Source of the DNA: Entoloma clypeatum
Taxonomy: Eukaryota; Basidiomycota; Agaricomycetes; Agaricales; Entolomataceae
Length of the DNA: 16,597 nt
Assembly: GCA_963565915.1 (NCBI GenBank)
Contig: CAUXFO010000012.1
Coordinates: 1-16,597, forward strand
Direction of reading: 5' to 3'
Part shown: positions 8,525-15,960 of the stretch, in pieces
Layout of the letters: every line of letters starts with the position of its first letter
Numbering within the stretch: the stretch's first letter is position 1
The notes under the pieces: generated by a model
Told to the model about the DNA's origin: nothing
Seen by the model: only the letters and a program-made list of their open reading frames with translations
Database searches by the model: none
Program-made: the position numbers and the translations under genes

Positions 8525-9330
8525 CAAGGAGGCCGCACGGGGCGAGAGGGTGCCACTGGAGACGAGATATGGCCGCAGGGGACAAGAGGCAGACGTTGGC
8601 CAGAGGTGGCCGTTGGAGGCGAGAGACAGCCACAGGGCACGAGTGGGAGCCATTGGGGGTGAGAGGCGGCTGTAGGACATGAGTGGGAGCTGTTGGGGGT
8701 GAGATGGAGCCAAGGGAGACGAGAGACGGCTGTTGGGGGCGAGAGGCAGCCATGGGGGGCAAGGAATGGCCGTAGGGCATGAGTGGGAGCCGAGGGAGAC
8801 AAGAGGTGGCTGTTGGAGGCGAGAGATGGCTGTAGGGCATGACTGGGAGCTGTTGGAGGTGAGAGACGGCCGTTGGGCACACAGGGAAGCCGTAGGGAAC
8901 GGGAGGCAGCCGTTGAAGACAAGAGGTAGCCATTGGAGGCAAGAGGAGGCCGTTGGGGGCGGCAGGGAGCCATTGGAGGCAGGAGGAGGCCATCGGAGAC
9001 CAGAGACGGCCGTTGGGCATGCGAGAAAGCTGTAGGGGACGAGAGGTGGCCGTTGAGGATGAGAGGAGGCTGTTGGGGGTGAGAGGAGTGGCAGGGAGCC
9101 CTCGGGGGCGAGAGATGGCCATTGGGGGTGACAGGCAACTGTTGGGCACATGAGAAGACCATAGGGGATGAGTGGGAGCTGTTGGAGACGAGAGATGGCT
9201 GTTGGGAATGGTAGAGGGCTGTTGGGCACAAGAGGCGGCTGTTGGGTGCGAGAGGCAGCCTGCGAGGAAGCCGTAGGGAATGAGAGGCAGCCGTTTGGGG
9301 CGATGACTATTCGAGGTGAGAGACAGCCAT
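8525..9330 (+). repeat. 20-bp minisatellite array, locus 2 (about 40 units)
   Basis: Nearly strict 20-bp tandem units. Two variants interleave: RGCYGTTGGRGGCGAGAGRY and RGCCGTAGGGCATGAGTGGG. The register breaks only around 9089-9117 and near 9260. The period and core are the same as at 10-200. Because stop triplets are rare in the unit, all three minus-strand frames stay open for roughly 750-1100 bp, but the frame rotates with each 20-bp unit and the predicted proteins are low-complexity. I do not call a gene. Confidence 0.9.
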
Positions 9331-9558
9331 AGTCGATGAGGAAGATGGGGAGGAGGGCAGACACGTGGGAGGGAGGTGATGGGGGGAGTTAAAGGGATGT
9401 TGGGGCTTTGGTATGGTTGACTTTTGTTGCCGGGCTTGGCAAGTTCCGGGCACGTGGCCAACCGTCAAACAATTGCCAAAGTCCAACATCCCTTTTGACT
9501 CCCTCCATCACCTCCCTCCCATGCATCTGCTCCCTCCTCCCCATCTTCCTCATCGACT
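9331..9558. repeat. 228-bp foldback: inverted repeat with arms of about 75 bp
   Basis: The left arm 9331-9403 and right arm 9483-9558 are reverse complements at about 90% by eye, with a few small indels; the outermost 28 bp match exactly. Pairing can extend inward through CTTTGG..GTTGAC and GTCAAAC..CCAAAG. A transcript would fold into a long hairpin. It abuts the minisatellite, so it is either a MITE-like insertion or part of the larger block. Confidence 0.85.
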
Positions 9559-9784
9559 CCTCCTCTTTCTGTTCACACGCCCGCCCGCCATGCAGGCCCA
9601 ACTACTGGTGAGCACCTTTTGTACCTCACCACCCACACTTACAGAGAACAACAGGAAACACATGGAGAACATGATGGCAGTGGGTGATGGTGGGGAGGGG
9701 AAGGGGGGAGAGCTCCTGAAATGGACACAGTAGAGGGACGGCAGAACACAGGTAAAAGGTGGGACACACATGAGAACAGCTGAA
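9559..9784. other. Intergenic G-rich segment, no recognisable gene
   Basis: A segment near 9646 (CACTTACAGAGAACAAC) weakly resembles one near 10179 (CACTAACAGAGAATACG), and GGGACGGCAGAACA-like words recur on both sides of solo LTR 2. This suggests a worn local duplication. No gene is seen. Confidence 0.4.
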
Positions 9785-10075
9785 TGTTGAACGAGTTCTG
9801 CTTCCAATAGACGCGCCATGTGCTCAACCCCATGACGTACAAATAGTGTACAAATAAGTAGACTAGTATATAAGACTGTCCTTATTCTCTGTGCTATATA
9901 ACGCTCTTAATGAGTAACCCCCACCTGCAAACACCTCTCAAGGTTAGTAGTAGGTTCTCCCTCTATCGTAGAATACACAAACAGTAGCGTGTAGCATAGA
10001 GTATGCTAGGACTGCACGACAACCCATCCACTGTGATCACCTCCAGTGTTGATGAGATTGTATGCTGTTCCAACA
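9785..10075 (+). mobile_element. Solo LTR 2 (291 bp) with CTGAA target duplication
   Basis: It begins TGTTGAAC and ends GTTCCAACA, an imperfect short inverted repeat with TG...CA termini. CTGAA flanks it on both sides (9780-9784 and 10076-10080). TATATAAG at 9867-9874 is a plausible LTR TATA box and suggests plus-strand orientation. It has no internal retroelement sequence. The short length would suit a Ty1/copia-type LTR, but the family cannot be assigned from the LTR alone. Confidence 0.85.
9867..9874 (+). promoter_or_regulatory. TATA box of solo LTR 2
   Basis: TATATAAG lies 82 bp from the LTR start, a plausible place for an LTR U3 promoter. Transcription is inferred, not seen. Confidence 0.45.
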
Positions 10076-10080
10076 CTGAA

Positions 10081-10500
10081 TATGCACGGGAACGGCAGGA
10101 CAGGCAAATAGGGTGCGAGGGGACGTAGTGAGGGACACATTGAGTGGGGGACAGCACCCTGCTCAGCCACACTGCAGCACACTAACAGAGAATACGACAG
10201 CAGTGAGTGTGGTGGGGAGGGATACTCCTACAGCTATGGTGGGGCAATGGCAGGACATGGGTGAAGGGCAGGATATACGTGAGAACGGAGGGACATGCGA
10301 GGAGGCTAGGGGCACTCAGTTTAGTTTCATGTTTTACCTAGTCAAAATATGATATTCCGTCTATTCTGCCCATCCTAGCCCATGACATACAGTACCTTTA
10401 AGTGTGAAGTATATAGCAAGGTGTCATTTTTGGACTGGACACCATGTGGGTTCCTACTGTTAATACACAACTACTGTACTACCTTGCTCCAATGCTACTG
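10081..10500. other. Intergenic DNA, no recognisable gene
   Basis: G-rich degenerate repeats with GGCAGGACA and GGGACA words up to about 10300, then ordinary sequence. A small hairpin (GGTGTC..GACACC) lies at 10421-10443. Short ORFs lack support. Confidence 0.4.
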
Positions 10501-10521
10501 TACACTATGGCCCTACATACT

Positions 10522-10593
10522 ACTACAGCACTACAGCACTACAGCACTACCATTCTCTATAGATCACTCCAACCCTACAGGGCCCTACAGGTT
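10522..10593 (-). repeat. CTACAG-rich subterminal region, right, with 8-bp tandem repeat
   Basis: CTACAGCA is repeated three times plus a partial copy (10523-10550), and two CCCTACAGG-like copies follow (10573-10591). On the minus strand this reads CTGTAG repeatedly, matching the left subterminal region of the 3.1-kb block. Confidence 0.7.
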
Positions 10594-10641
10594 TGGGTGT
10601 GTTTGCTATTTACTACAGCCAAAAATCAGGGTTTGCTGATG

Positions 10642-10870
10642 TGGATAGTAATTGGCATCATGGGCTATCTAAAACAAGTCTCTTAGTGTATAAGAATGTT
10701 ATACAAAAGACCCAAAAGAGATCCATGAAGTGTAGAAATCTGGAGAAAAGATATGAGGCCAAAAGCATCAGCCTTGAATGCATCCATCTTCTGGGATGCC
10801 TGTGTTTCTATCAGTTTTTTGAGCACATTGCATCTGTAGAATTAGTGTTTCAAGTTCCAGTTTACCTTTG
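10642..10870. other. Intergenic DNA, no recognisable feature
   Basis: A short ORF spans it but shows no family signature. Confidence 0.4.
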
Positions 10871-11063
10871 TTGATTTCAGACCGAGACCGGACGGGACTG
10901 AACTGGTGAGAGACCAGACTGCCGGTCTCGGTTTTTAAGGTTTCGGATCACGGCCGGTCTTCGGTTCACTCGAAACTTTAGAATTTGAAAGACCAGCCAA
11001 AGACCGGTTCGGATCGGTTCAAACTGGTATTTTCCATGGAACGATCCGAGGATCTGAAATCAA
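10871..11063. repeat. GACCGGT-rich palindromic element
   Basis: TTGATTTCAGA at 10871-10881 is exactly inverted at 11053-11063. The interior is rich in GAGACCGG, GACCAG and CCGGTCT words, as in the elements near 1540, 1950 and 12650, but it lacks their AACACTA 3' end. Non-coding; probably a relative of that family with intact inverted ends. Confidence 0.5.
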
Positions 11064-11093
11064 TGACCTGAAATGGCAAGTAGAAAATTTCTG

Positions 11094-11172
11094 CCACAAG
11101 AAAGACTTGAACTCTGAACTTCTATAGTACAAAAGATTCTTTTAACAACACTTAACCAACTGAGCCACAAGA
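11094..11172 (-). ncRNA. tRNA-like / SINE-head-like sequence
   Basis: On the minus strand TGGCTCAGTTGG (11156-11167) matches an RNA polymerase III A box, and GAGTTCAAGTC (11104-11114) matches a B box, about 53 nt from A-box start to B-box start. D and acceptor stems do not pair properly, so it is not a convincing functional tRNA. CTTGTGGC occurs at both edges. A tRNA-derived SINE head or tRNA pseudogene is the likelier reading. Confidence 0.45.
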
Positions 11173-11343
11173 CCATTATATTTCATTGCTCACAATGACT
11201 CTACATACATCCCATTTTCCCACTTACTAAATAAATAAAGAAGTTGTTTTTGACAAAAGGTGCACGCGTGCACTCCCTCCTGCCTCAATCACAAGTAGAC
11301 ACGTTATATGTATAATCTGTAAATATATTCTGGCCTTTTCACC
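11173..11343. other. Intergenic DNA, no recognisable feature
   Basis: It contains the palindrome GTGCACGCGTGCAC at 11261-11274. Homology to copy A of the dispersed repeat starts only after this stretch. Confidence 0.4.
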
Positions 11344-12405
11344 ACCTGTGTCCCTCATTGCAAGGTCAGCAATGGGTGGATGCGTTGTTTCGACGTTGGA
11401 TGATGCGTGGAATGCGCACATCAAATGTGCCAAATACATGTAAACAAATGTCCAAAAAACATAGCACATCTGGTTATTATGTCTACACAGGAACAAGTAA
11501 AGTCTTCTACTATATTGATTAGGTAGGATGGCATTCTATATCATCAAATATGTACTTATTTCATCAAATTGGGCCACGGAATGTGAGTTATAGAGGTGCG
11601 ATGTTGATAACCAAACAGTAGTAAACAATGGGCAAAATGCATTGCACGGGCACGCGCGGCCCCTTCCTCATGGTCTAACAATAGTTTGAAGTAATAGAAC
11701 TATGTATTGGGTATGTATTCACCTTCTGAAACACCTTGAATAATTTTTAGAAGTCCAGATAAGATAGAAATAACCAAATGTGCAGATTTCAGAAAAAGTG
11801 TTCTATCTTCTTAATGAATGAACCAAATTTGAAAACTGAAGGTGCCCCTGGATGAAGAGGATCCAAGGCTGAAATAAAAATTTTGGACAAAATTTCGACT
11901 TATTTTACTCATATTGACCTTATGAAGTCCTTTAATTTTATTTGAAGTGTCTCAATAGGTTCCCATACAATGGTTCAATGGTATATATATATTACATGTA
12001 GTATAAAGTGGTTGTGGAAAGGAGGAAGTAAGAAAATACTTGTTTTTGTGTTTGAGGGGAATGATGCACTGTTTATCATGATTTACAGTGTGTTTTGATG
12101 TATCATTTTTCAGTACAGACTCTCTACCATACATAGCTCCTGTATTTAACTGTTTGTATACCTACTATTAGTTTCTAAGTATCTCTACATAAGTTACAAA
12201 CTAATTTTAGCACTTACAATGCCATGGATTGGAACTCAACGATGGGGGTTTCAACAATGCGTGTTGCTCAGCATTGATGCCAAGCACTCTTGGCAATTGC
12301 CGAGAGTCGAACCATACATAAGTCAACAGCCAGTGAAACCTTCCCACACTTTTTTTTATCCCCCACCTTCACTCCACCCAGCCACTTTCCCCCCCCCAAT
12401 GGCCA
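11344..12405 (-). repeat. Dispersed repeat of about 1.05 kb, copy B (inverted)
   Basis: Its reverse complement aligns along nearly the whole of 165-1218. Clear anchors are 11362-11405 (AATGGGTGGATGCG), 11870-11900, 12010-12105 and 12280-12330 (CAATTGCC, TATGGTTCGA). The copies differ by many substitutions and small indels, so they are old. The minisatellite-proximal end leads straight into the array at 12398-12572, as in copy A. No conserved ORF. Confidence 0.75.
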
Positions 12406-12572
12406 CCCCTCGTGCACAATGGCGTTGACTGACACACAACGGTCCCCTCTAACGCCTAACGGCCCCCTTCACACCCAACGGCCCCCTCACGTGCCCAACG
12501 CCGTTGAATCACGCCCAGCACACGTCCTTCATGCGCAACTCCCACCCAACGGCCCCCCTTCGCACCCAACCA
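12398..12572 (-). repeat. 20-bp minisatellite array, locus 3
   Basis: About eight units of about 20 bp with consensus CCCAACGGCCCCCTCACGTG, the reverse complement of the unit at 10-200 and 8525-9330. It is preceded by a C9 run (12389-12397). It is less regular than the other two arrays. Confidence 0.75.
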
Positions 12573-12646
12573 ATGGAAGGAGTACGATGCGCGTGTGCAG
12601 CATTGGGCTGTGCGCGCACGTTCTTAGTTTTATTTATCTTGTAATA

Positions 12647-12832
12647 TATTGGTTTGAACTGGTCTAAACCAGTTCAGTCTCAATTTCTTGAGATAAACGG
12701 AACCAATGCACCGGTCTTGCATCGGTCCAGTTCAGTTTTCTTGGTTTCATGTGAACCGATTTTTCAGTCTTGGTCTCGGTCTCAATATTTTGAGGGTCAA
12801 AAACCGGACTGAATCGGACCTTTAAACACTAT
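12647..12832 (+). repeat. GACCGGT-rich short element 3
   Basis: It opens with the palindromic CTGGTCTAAACCAG and contains CACCGGTC and GGTCTCGGTCTC words. It ends GGGTCAAAAACCGGACTG..CCTTTAAACACTAT, matching the end of the element at 1950-2133. Non-coding. Confidence 0.6.
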
Positions 12833-12994
12833 GTAGAATCCAACATTGAGTCAAACATCTCATAGTATAAAATGATGGTATAAAAAAGAATTTGACTCAA
12901 TGCCCACCAGCAAACCCTGGGTGGACTAGGCAGCCCTGTGCAGCTCTGTGCAGATTCTTGCAGGGCTGAAGTTCCAAAGACAAGGTATATGCTA
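12833..12994. repeat. Fragment with CAGCAAACCCTG start and CTGTGCAG repeats
   Basis: CAGCAAACCCTG at 12908-12919 is followed by CCCTGTGCAG, CTCTGTGCAG and GCAGGGCTG, recalling the ends of the 3.1-kb block but with a different preceding sequence. That places the shared terminus at CAG. No matching inverted end was found. The last codons before the Tc1 insertion (R-Y-x-L) could be the continuation of the Ty3 RNase H, but this is weak. Confidence 0.35.
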
Positions 12995-13205
12995 CAGTGC
13001 CTCACAAAACTGATTCAATGTTTGCTACTTTGTGAATACCTTCAAAATAACTTTGCAAATAATGCCAATCAAAAGAAGGTATTGGTACCTGGTTAAAAGC
13101 CCTGCTTCAGGACTCTTGGAATCTGCAATAATTATGTAATTCCCATACAAAATGATCAATATATGATCAAATTACTCCAGGGACTCATTGAATCAGTTTT
13201 GTGAG
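12995..13205 (+). repeat. Left TIR of Tc1 element 2
   Basis: 211 bp bounded by CTCACAAAACTGATTCAATG (13001-13020) and its reverse complement (13186-13205). The transposase stop codon lies 29 bp beyond the inner edge. Confidence 0.85.
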
Positions 13206-13234
13206 TATGTACAATAAATACAGTATTTTATACT

Positions 13235-14251
13235 TTAGTACTTGGTATTACCCCCCTTAGCTTTGATTACTGCCTCTACCCTTCTTGGCATACTTTCTAT
13301 CAGGTTTTGACACACTTCTGGCTCTATATTATTCCACACCTCTGCTGCTCTGTCCCAAATCTCCCAGACTCCCTTGGGTGGTGTTGGATATTCATTCAAC
13401 TTCCTTTTAATATGAACCCAGAGGTGTTCAATAGGATTGAGGTCTGGGGACTGTGCAGGCCAATCCAGCAGAGCAATATTCTCGCTGTCCATCCTTTTTT
13501 TGGCCTTCTTGGAGGTGTGCTTGGGGTCATTGTCCTGCTGAAAAATGATCTCCTCTTCAGAGATTCCACTCTCCTCCATGCTGGGCAGCAAATTGTCCTC
13601 CAAAATGGACACATACTGATCAGCATCCATCCTCCCCTCAACCTCTGCAAGTCTCCCCACACCTTCCCAACCCATACAACCCCAAACCATAATATTTCCT
13701 CCCCCAAACTTGACTGTGCCCTGAACCTCTCTTTCAATAAGCCCCTCACCCTTCTTTTTCCAGACCCATTCCTTGCCATCTGACCCAAACCTGTTGATTT
13801 TGGTCTCATCTGACCAAATGACCCTCTTCCAGTCCTCCACTGTCCATTCCCTGTGCTTCATAGCAAATGCCAACCGCCTCTTCCGATGTATGGCCTTTAA
13901 GAAAGGTCTTTTCTTCTTTGTTACAGCCTTGAATTCATGTTTTCTGAGAACCCTTCTCACAGTTTCTGGGGAGACAGGATTGGAGATGACAGTGTTGATG
14001 TGTTTGGTAGCCTGCACAGCATTGGAGGCTGTCCCTGAGGTGATTTGTGAAAGTATGTTTCGTGTGTTGGTGGGAGAAAGCTTGGATGGACGACCACCAG
14101 AAGAGAGATTGCGATGAGGAAGAAGATTCTGAAGCACTCTGGAGACAGTTGGTTGGCTGACACCCAGGTTAGAGGCAATATGACAAGTGGAGTGACCATT
14201 GGAGGCCAGAGAAAGAATGTTTTCCTTGTGGGAAGAGGAGATAGGGCGCAT
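13235..14251 (-). CDS. Tc1-family DD34E transposase, intact
   Basis: A 338-residue transposase. The N-terminal helix-turn-helix covers about residues 9-42 (SNLGVSQPTVSRVLQNL), then GRPSK (53-57) and a second DNA-binding segment to about 115. The catalytic residues are D148 (WSDETK), D240 (QQDNDPKH) and E275 (LNPIEHLW), with 34 residues between the last two. The GGGNIMVWGCM and WPAQSPDLNPIEHLW blocks are strongly conserved. The start codon, complement of 14249-14251, begins MRP like the element 1 protein, and both end in a KAKGG.TKY tail. No stop or frameshift interrupts it. It should act in the nucleus on its own TIRs. The N-terminal DNA-binding half differs more between the two proteins than the catalytic half, matching their different TIR motifs. 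Confidence 0.95.
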   Translation of the reverse strand: MRPISSSHKENILSLASNGHSTCHIASNLGVSQPTVSRVLQNLLPHRNLSSGGRPSKLSPTNTRNILSQITSGTASNAVQATKHINTVISNPVSPETVRRVLRKHEFKAVTKKKRPFLKAIHRKRRLAFAMKHREWTVEDWKRVIWSDETKINRFGSDGKEWVWKKKGEGLIEREVQGTVKFGGGNIMVWGCMGWEGVGRLAEVEGRMDADQYVSILEDNLLPSMEESGISEEEIIFQQDNDPKHTSKKAKKRMDSENIALLDWPAQSPDLNPIEHLWVHIKRKLNEYPTPPKGVWEIWDRAAEVWNNIEPEVCQNLIESMPRRVEAVIKAKGGNTKY

Positions 14252-14427
14252 GATTAATTATGGAGGCTGTTGAGGTTGGATTCTTCTTATACAACTTTCC
14301 TTGACAACCCATTATACAACTTTTCTTGACAACCCATTAGGGTTCTATTCAAGTTCCATCAGTAAGTCATGACAACTGGTTACCATACAACCAGTGAAGC
14401 ATTTGATTCTGATAATTGCCATAGGTA

Positions 14428-14638
14428 CTCACAAAACTGATTCAATGAGTTGCTGATTTAATTTAATCATATCTCCATGGATTCTGATCTAAATCATATG
14501 ATTCCTTTATATTCTGAAAGCCCTGAAGTAGGGCTTTCAATTATATACCAAAGGTTTAATTCAATTGGTATTCTTTGCAGAGTTATCTTGAAGGTATTCA
14601 AAAAGCAACAAACATTGAATCAGTTTTGTGAGGCACTG
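14428..14638 (-). repeat. Right TIR of Tc1 element 2
   Basis: 211 bp, bounded by the same motif at 14428-14447 and its reverse complement at 14613-14632. It contains a perfect 9-bp stem hairpin (GAAAGCCCT / AGGGCTTTC, 14516-14538) that is only partly kept in the left TIR. Confidence 0.85.
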
Positions 14639-14940
14639 TAACACATTTCAATTTTAAATTAATACACAAGGCAGGAACTTCAATGGGGAAGGCGGACGCT
14701 CTTTCAAGAAGAGTCGACCATAGAAAGGGGGTAGAAAATGACAATGAGGATGTAACACTATTGAAACCCGAGTATATTTTCACTTGCGTGCAATGGATCG
14801 GGAACATCTACTTATTGATGGAGAAGAAACTAAACTATTGAAATGCATCAGGGATGCAAAAGAGTTTGATGAGCAAGTGCTCAAAGTGGTGGAAGAATTT
14901 TTAAAAAAAAACACAAAAACATTGCGAGTGGAGGAATGGC

Positions 14941-15891
14941 ATGAGGAGCAGGGTTTATGGTTGCACAGAGGAAAGGTGTATGTTCCAAAGGATCAGGAAC
15001 TCAGGGTGGAAATTACATCACAACAATCCAGTCGCTGGACATCTGGGTCAATGGAAAACCCTGGAATTAGTTACGTGTAATTATTGGTGGCCTGGAATTA
15101 CAAACATGGTCAAAGCTTATGTCGAGGGCTGTGACAAATGCCAACAATCTAAGAACGTGCCTCAACCGCTAGCCAGTAAATTAAAAGCAAACACGGAACA
15201 TGCTGGACCATGGAAACACATTATGGCAGATTTTATTGTAGGACTCCCAGAAGCTCAGGGGTACAACACGGTATTAGTTGTGGCTTGCAGATCCACTAAG
15301 CAATCACACTTTATCAAAACACATGATGAAGTCTCAGCAGAAGGATTAGCTCAATTATATAGGGATGAAGTCTGGAAACTTCATGGACTTCCAGAATCAT
15401 TGACATCAGATCGCGGACCACAATTCGCGGCAATATTTATGAAGGAACTAAATAAAGTATTGGGAATCACAACTAGATTATCAACGGCGTATCATCCGCA
15501 GACAGACAGACAGACAGAACACATCAACCAGGAGTTGGAGCAATATCTAAGATCGTTTATCTCCCATCGGCAAATAGATTGGCCTGAATGGATGGCAACC
15601 ACAGAATTTGCCTATAATAATAAAATTCACACGGCAACTCAGTTTTCGCCGTTCTATGTAAATTATGGATTTAACCCTAGGATGGGCATAGAACCTCAGA
15701 GGGCAGAAAAATCAGAACCGGCAAAAGAATTTGCGGAGCGAATGAAGAAGATTCATGTGGAGGCAAAAGTGGCACTAGTAAAAGCACAAGAAGAGATGGA
15801 ATGGTATGCAAACCTGAAACGAGGTGATACACCAGTTTACAAAGTTGGCGACAAAGTTTGGTTATCGACTAAAGACCTGAAGTTGAACTGA
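14941..15891 (+). CDS. Integrase segment of the Ty3/gypsy pol (open part)
   Basis: The longest open stretch of the broken pol gene, 316 codons including lead-in. With the first in-frame ATG as residue 1, D97, D157 and E193 form the D-D35-E catalytic triad. HPQTDRQTEHINQELEQYL is the conserved helix bearing the glutamate. The true product would start upstream: about the first 23 residues here are out of frame, because the correct frame enters only near 15014. The C-terminal KVGDKVWL motif belongs to the integrase C-terminal (GPY/F) region. The frame is closed by a TGA that replaces a codon expected to be sense. It cannot be made as a full polyprotein without suppression, so activity is unlikely. 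Confidence 0.8.
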   Translation: MRSRVYGCTEERCMFQRIRNSGWKLHHNNPVAGHLGQWKTLELVTCNYWWPGITNMVKAYVEGCDKCQQSKNVPQPLASKLKANTEHAGPWKHIMADFIVGLPEAQGYNTVLVVACRSTKQSHFIKTHDEVSAEGLAQLYRDEVWKLHGLPESLTSDRGPQFAAIFMKELNKVLGITTRLSTAYHPQTDRQTEHINQELEQYLRSFISHRQIDWPEWMATTEFAYNNKIHTATQFSPFYVNYGFNPRMGIEPQRAEKSEPAKEFAERMKKIHVEAKVALVKAQEEMEWYANLKRGDTPVYKVGDKVWLSTKDLKLN

Positions 15892-15960
15892 CCCTTAAAA
15901 AAACTTGCTGAACGATGGATTGGACCCTATACCATAGACAAAATTATTTCATCACATGCT

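Larger units (their letters stand above)
7513..10641. mobile_element. Candidate 3.1-kb non-autonomous DNA transposon or composite block
   Basis: CATCAGCAAACCCTGATT at 7513-7530 is exactly inverted at 10624-10641, and just inside both ends many CTGTAG motifs run in the same orientation relative to the end (left 7548-7665; right, as CTACAG, 10522-10593). Terminal plus subterminal repeats of this kind are typical of hAT- and CACTA-like DNA transposons. No transposase is encoded. A convincing target duplication was not found, so the boundaries and class are open. It contains two solo LTRs, a minisatellite and a foldback; the LTRs are later insertions. Confidence 0.4.
12995..14638 (-). mobile_element. 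Complete Tc1-type DNA transposon, element 2 (1644 bp)
   Basis: It begins CAGTGCCTCACAAAACTG at 12995 and ends with its reverse complement at 14638, flanked by TA (12993-12994 and 14639-14640). The 211-bp TIRs match exactly over the outer 26 bp and the inner 20 bp, but only about 60% in between. It contains one intact transposase gene on the minus strand. The right flank is Ty3/gypsy pol coding DNA, so the element landed in, or at the broken edge of, a retrotransposon. Confidence 0.95.

Noticed and set aside
8352..9461. Minus-strand ORFs of 369, 302 and 251 codons as genes
   Set aside because: They lie in three overlapping frames over the 20-bp minisatellite and translate to low-complexity repeats. 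The frame rotates with every unit and no protein family is recognisable.
10523..10550. Short tandem array as CRISPR
   Set aside because: The unit is 8 bp with no spacers, and the context is eukaryotic transposon DNA.
7511..10643. TG dinucleotides flanking the 3.1-kb block as a target duplication
   Set aside because: A 2-bp match is expected by chance and TG is not a usual target for known superfamilies; no 3-8 bp duplication was found.
11094..11172. A functional tRNA gene
   Set aside because: A and B boxes are present, but acceptor and D stems do not pair, so only a tRNA-like or SINE-head call is made.
13307..14199. Plus-strand and alternative minus-strand ORFs over Tc1 element 2
   Set aside because: Shadow frames of the minus-strand transposase.
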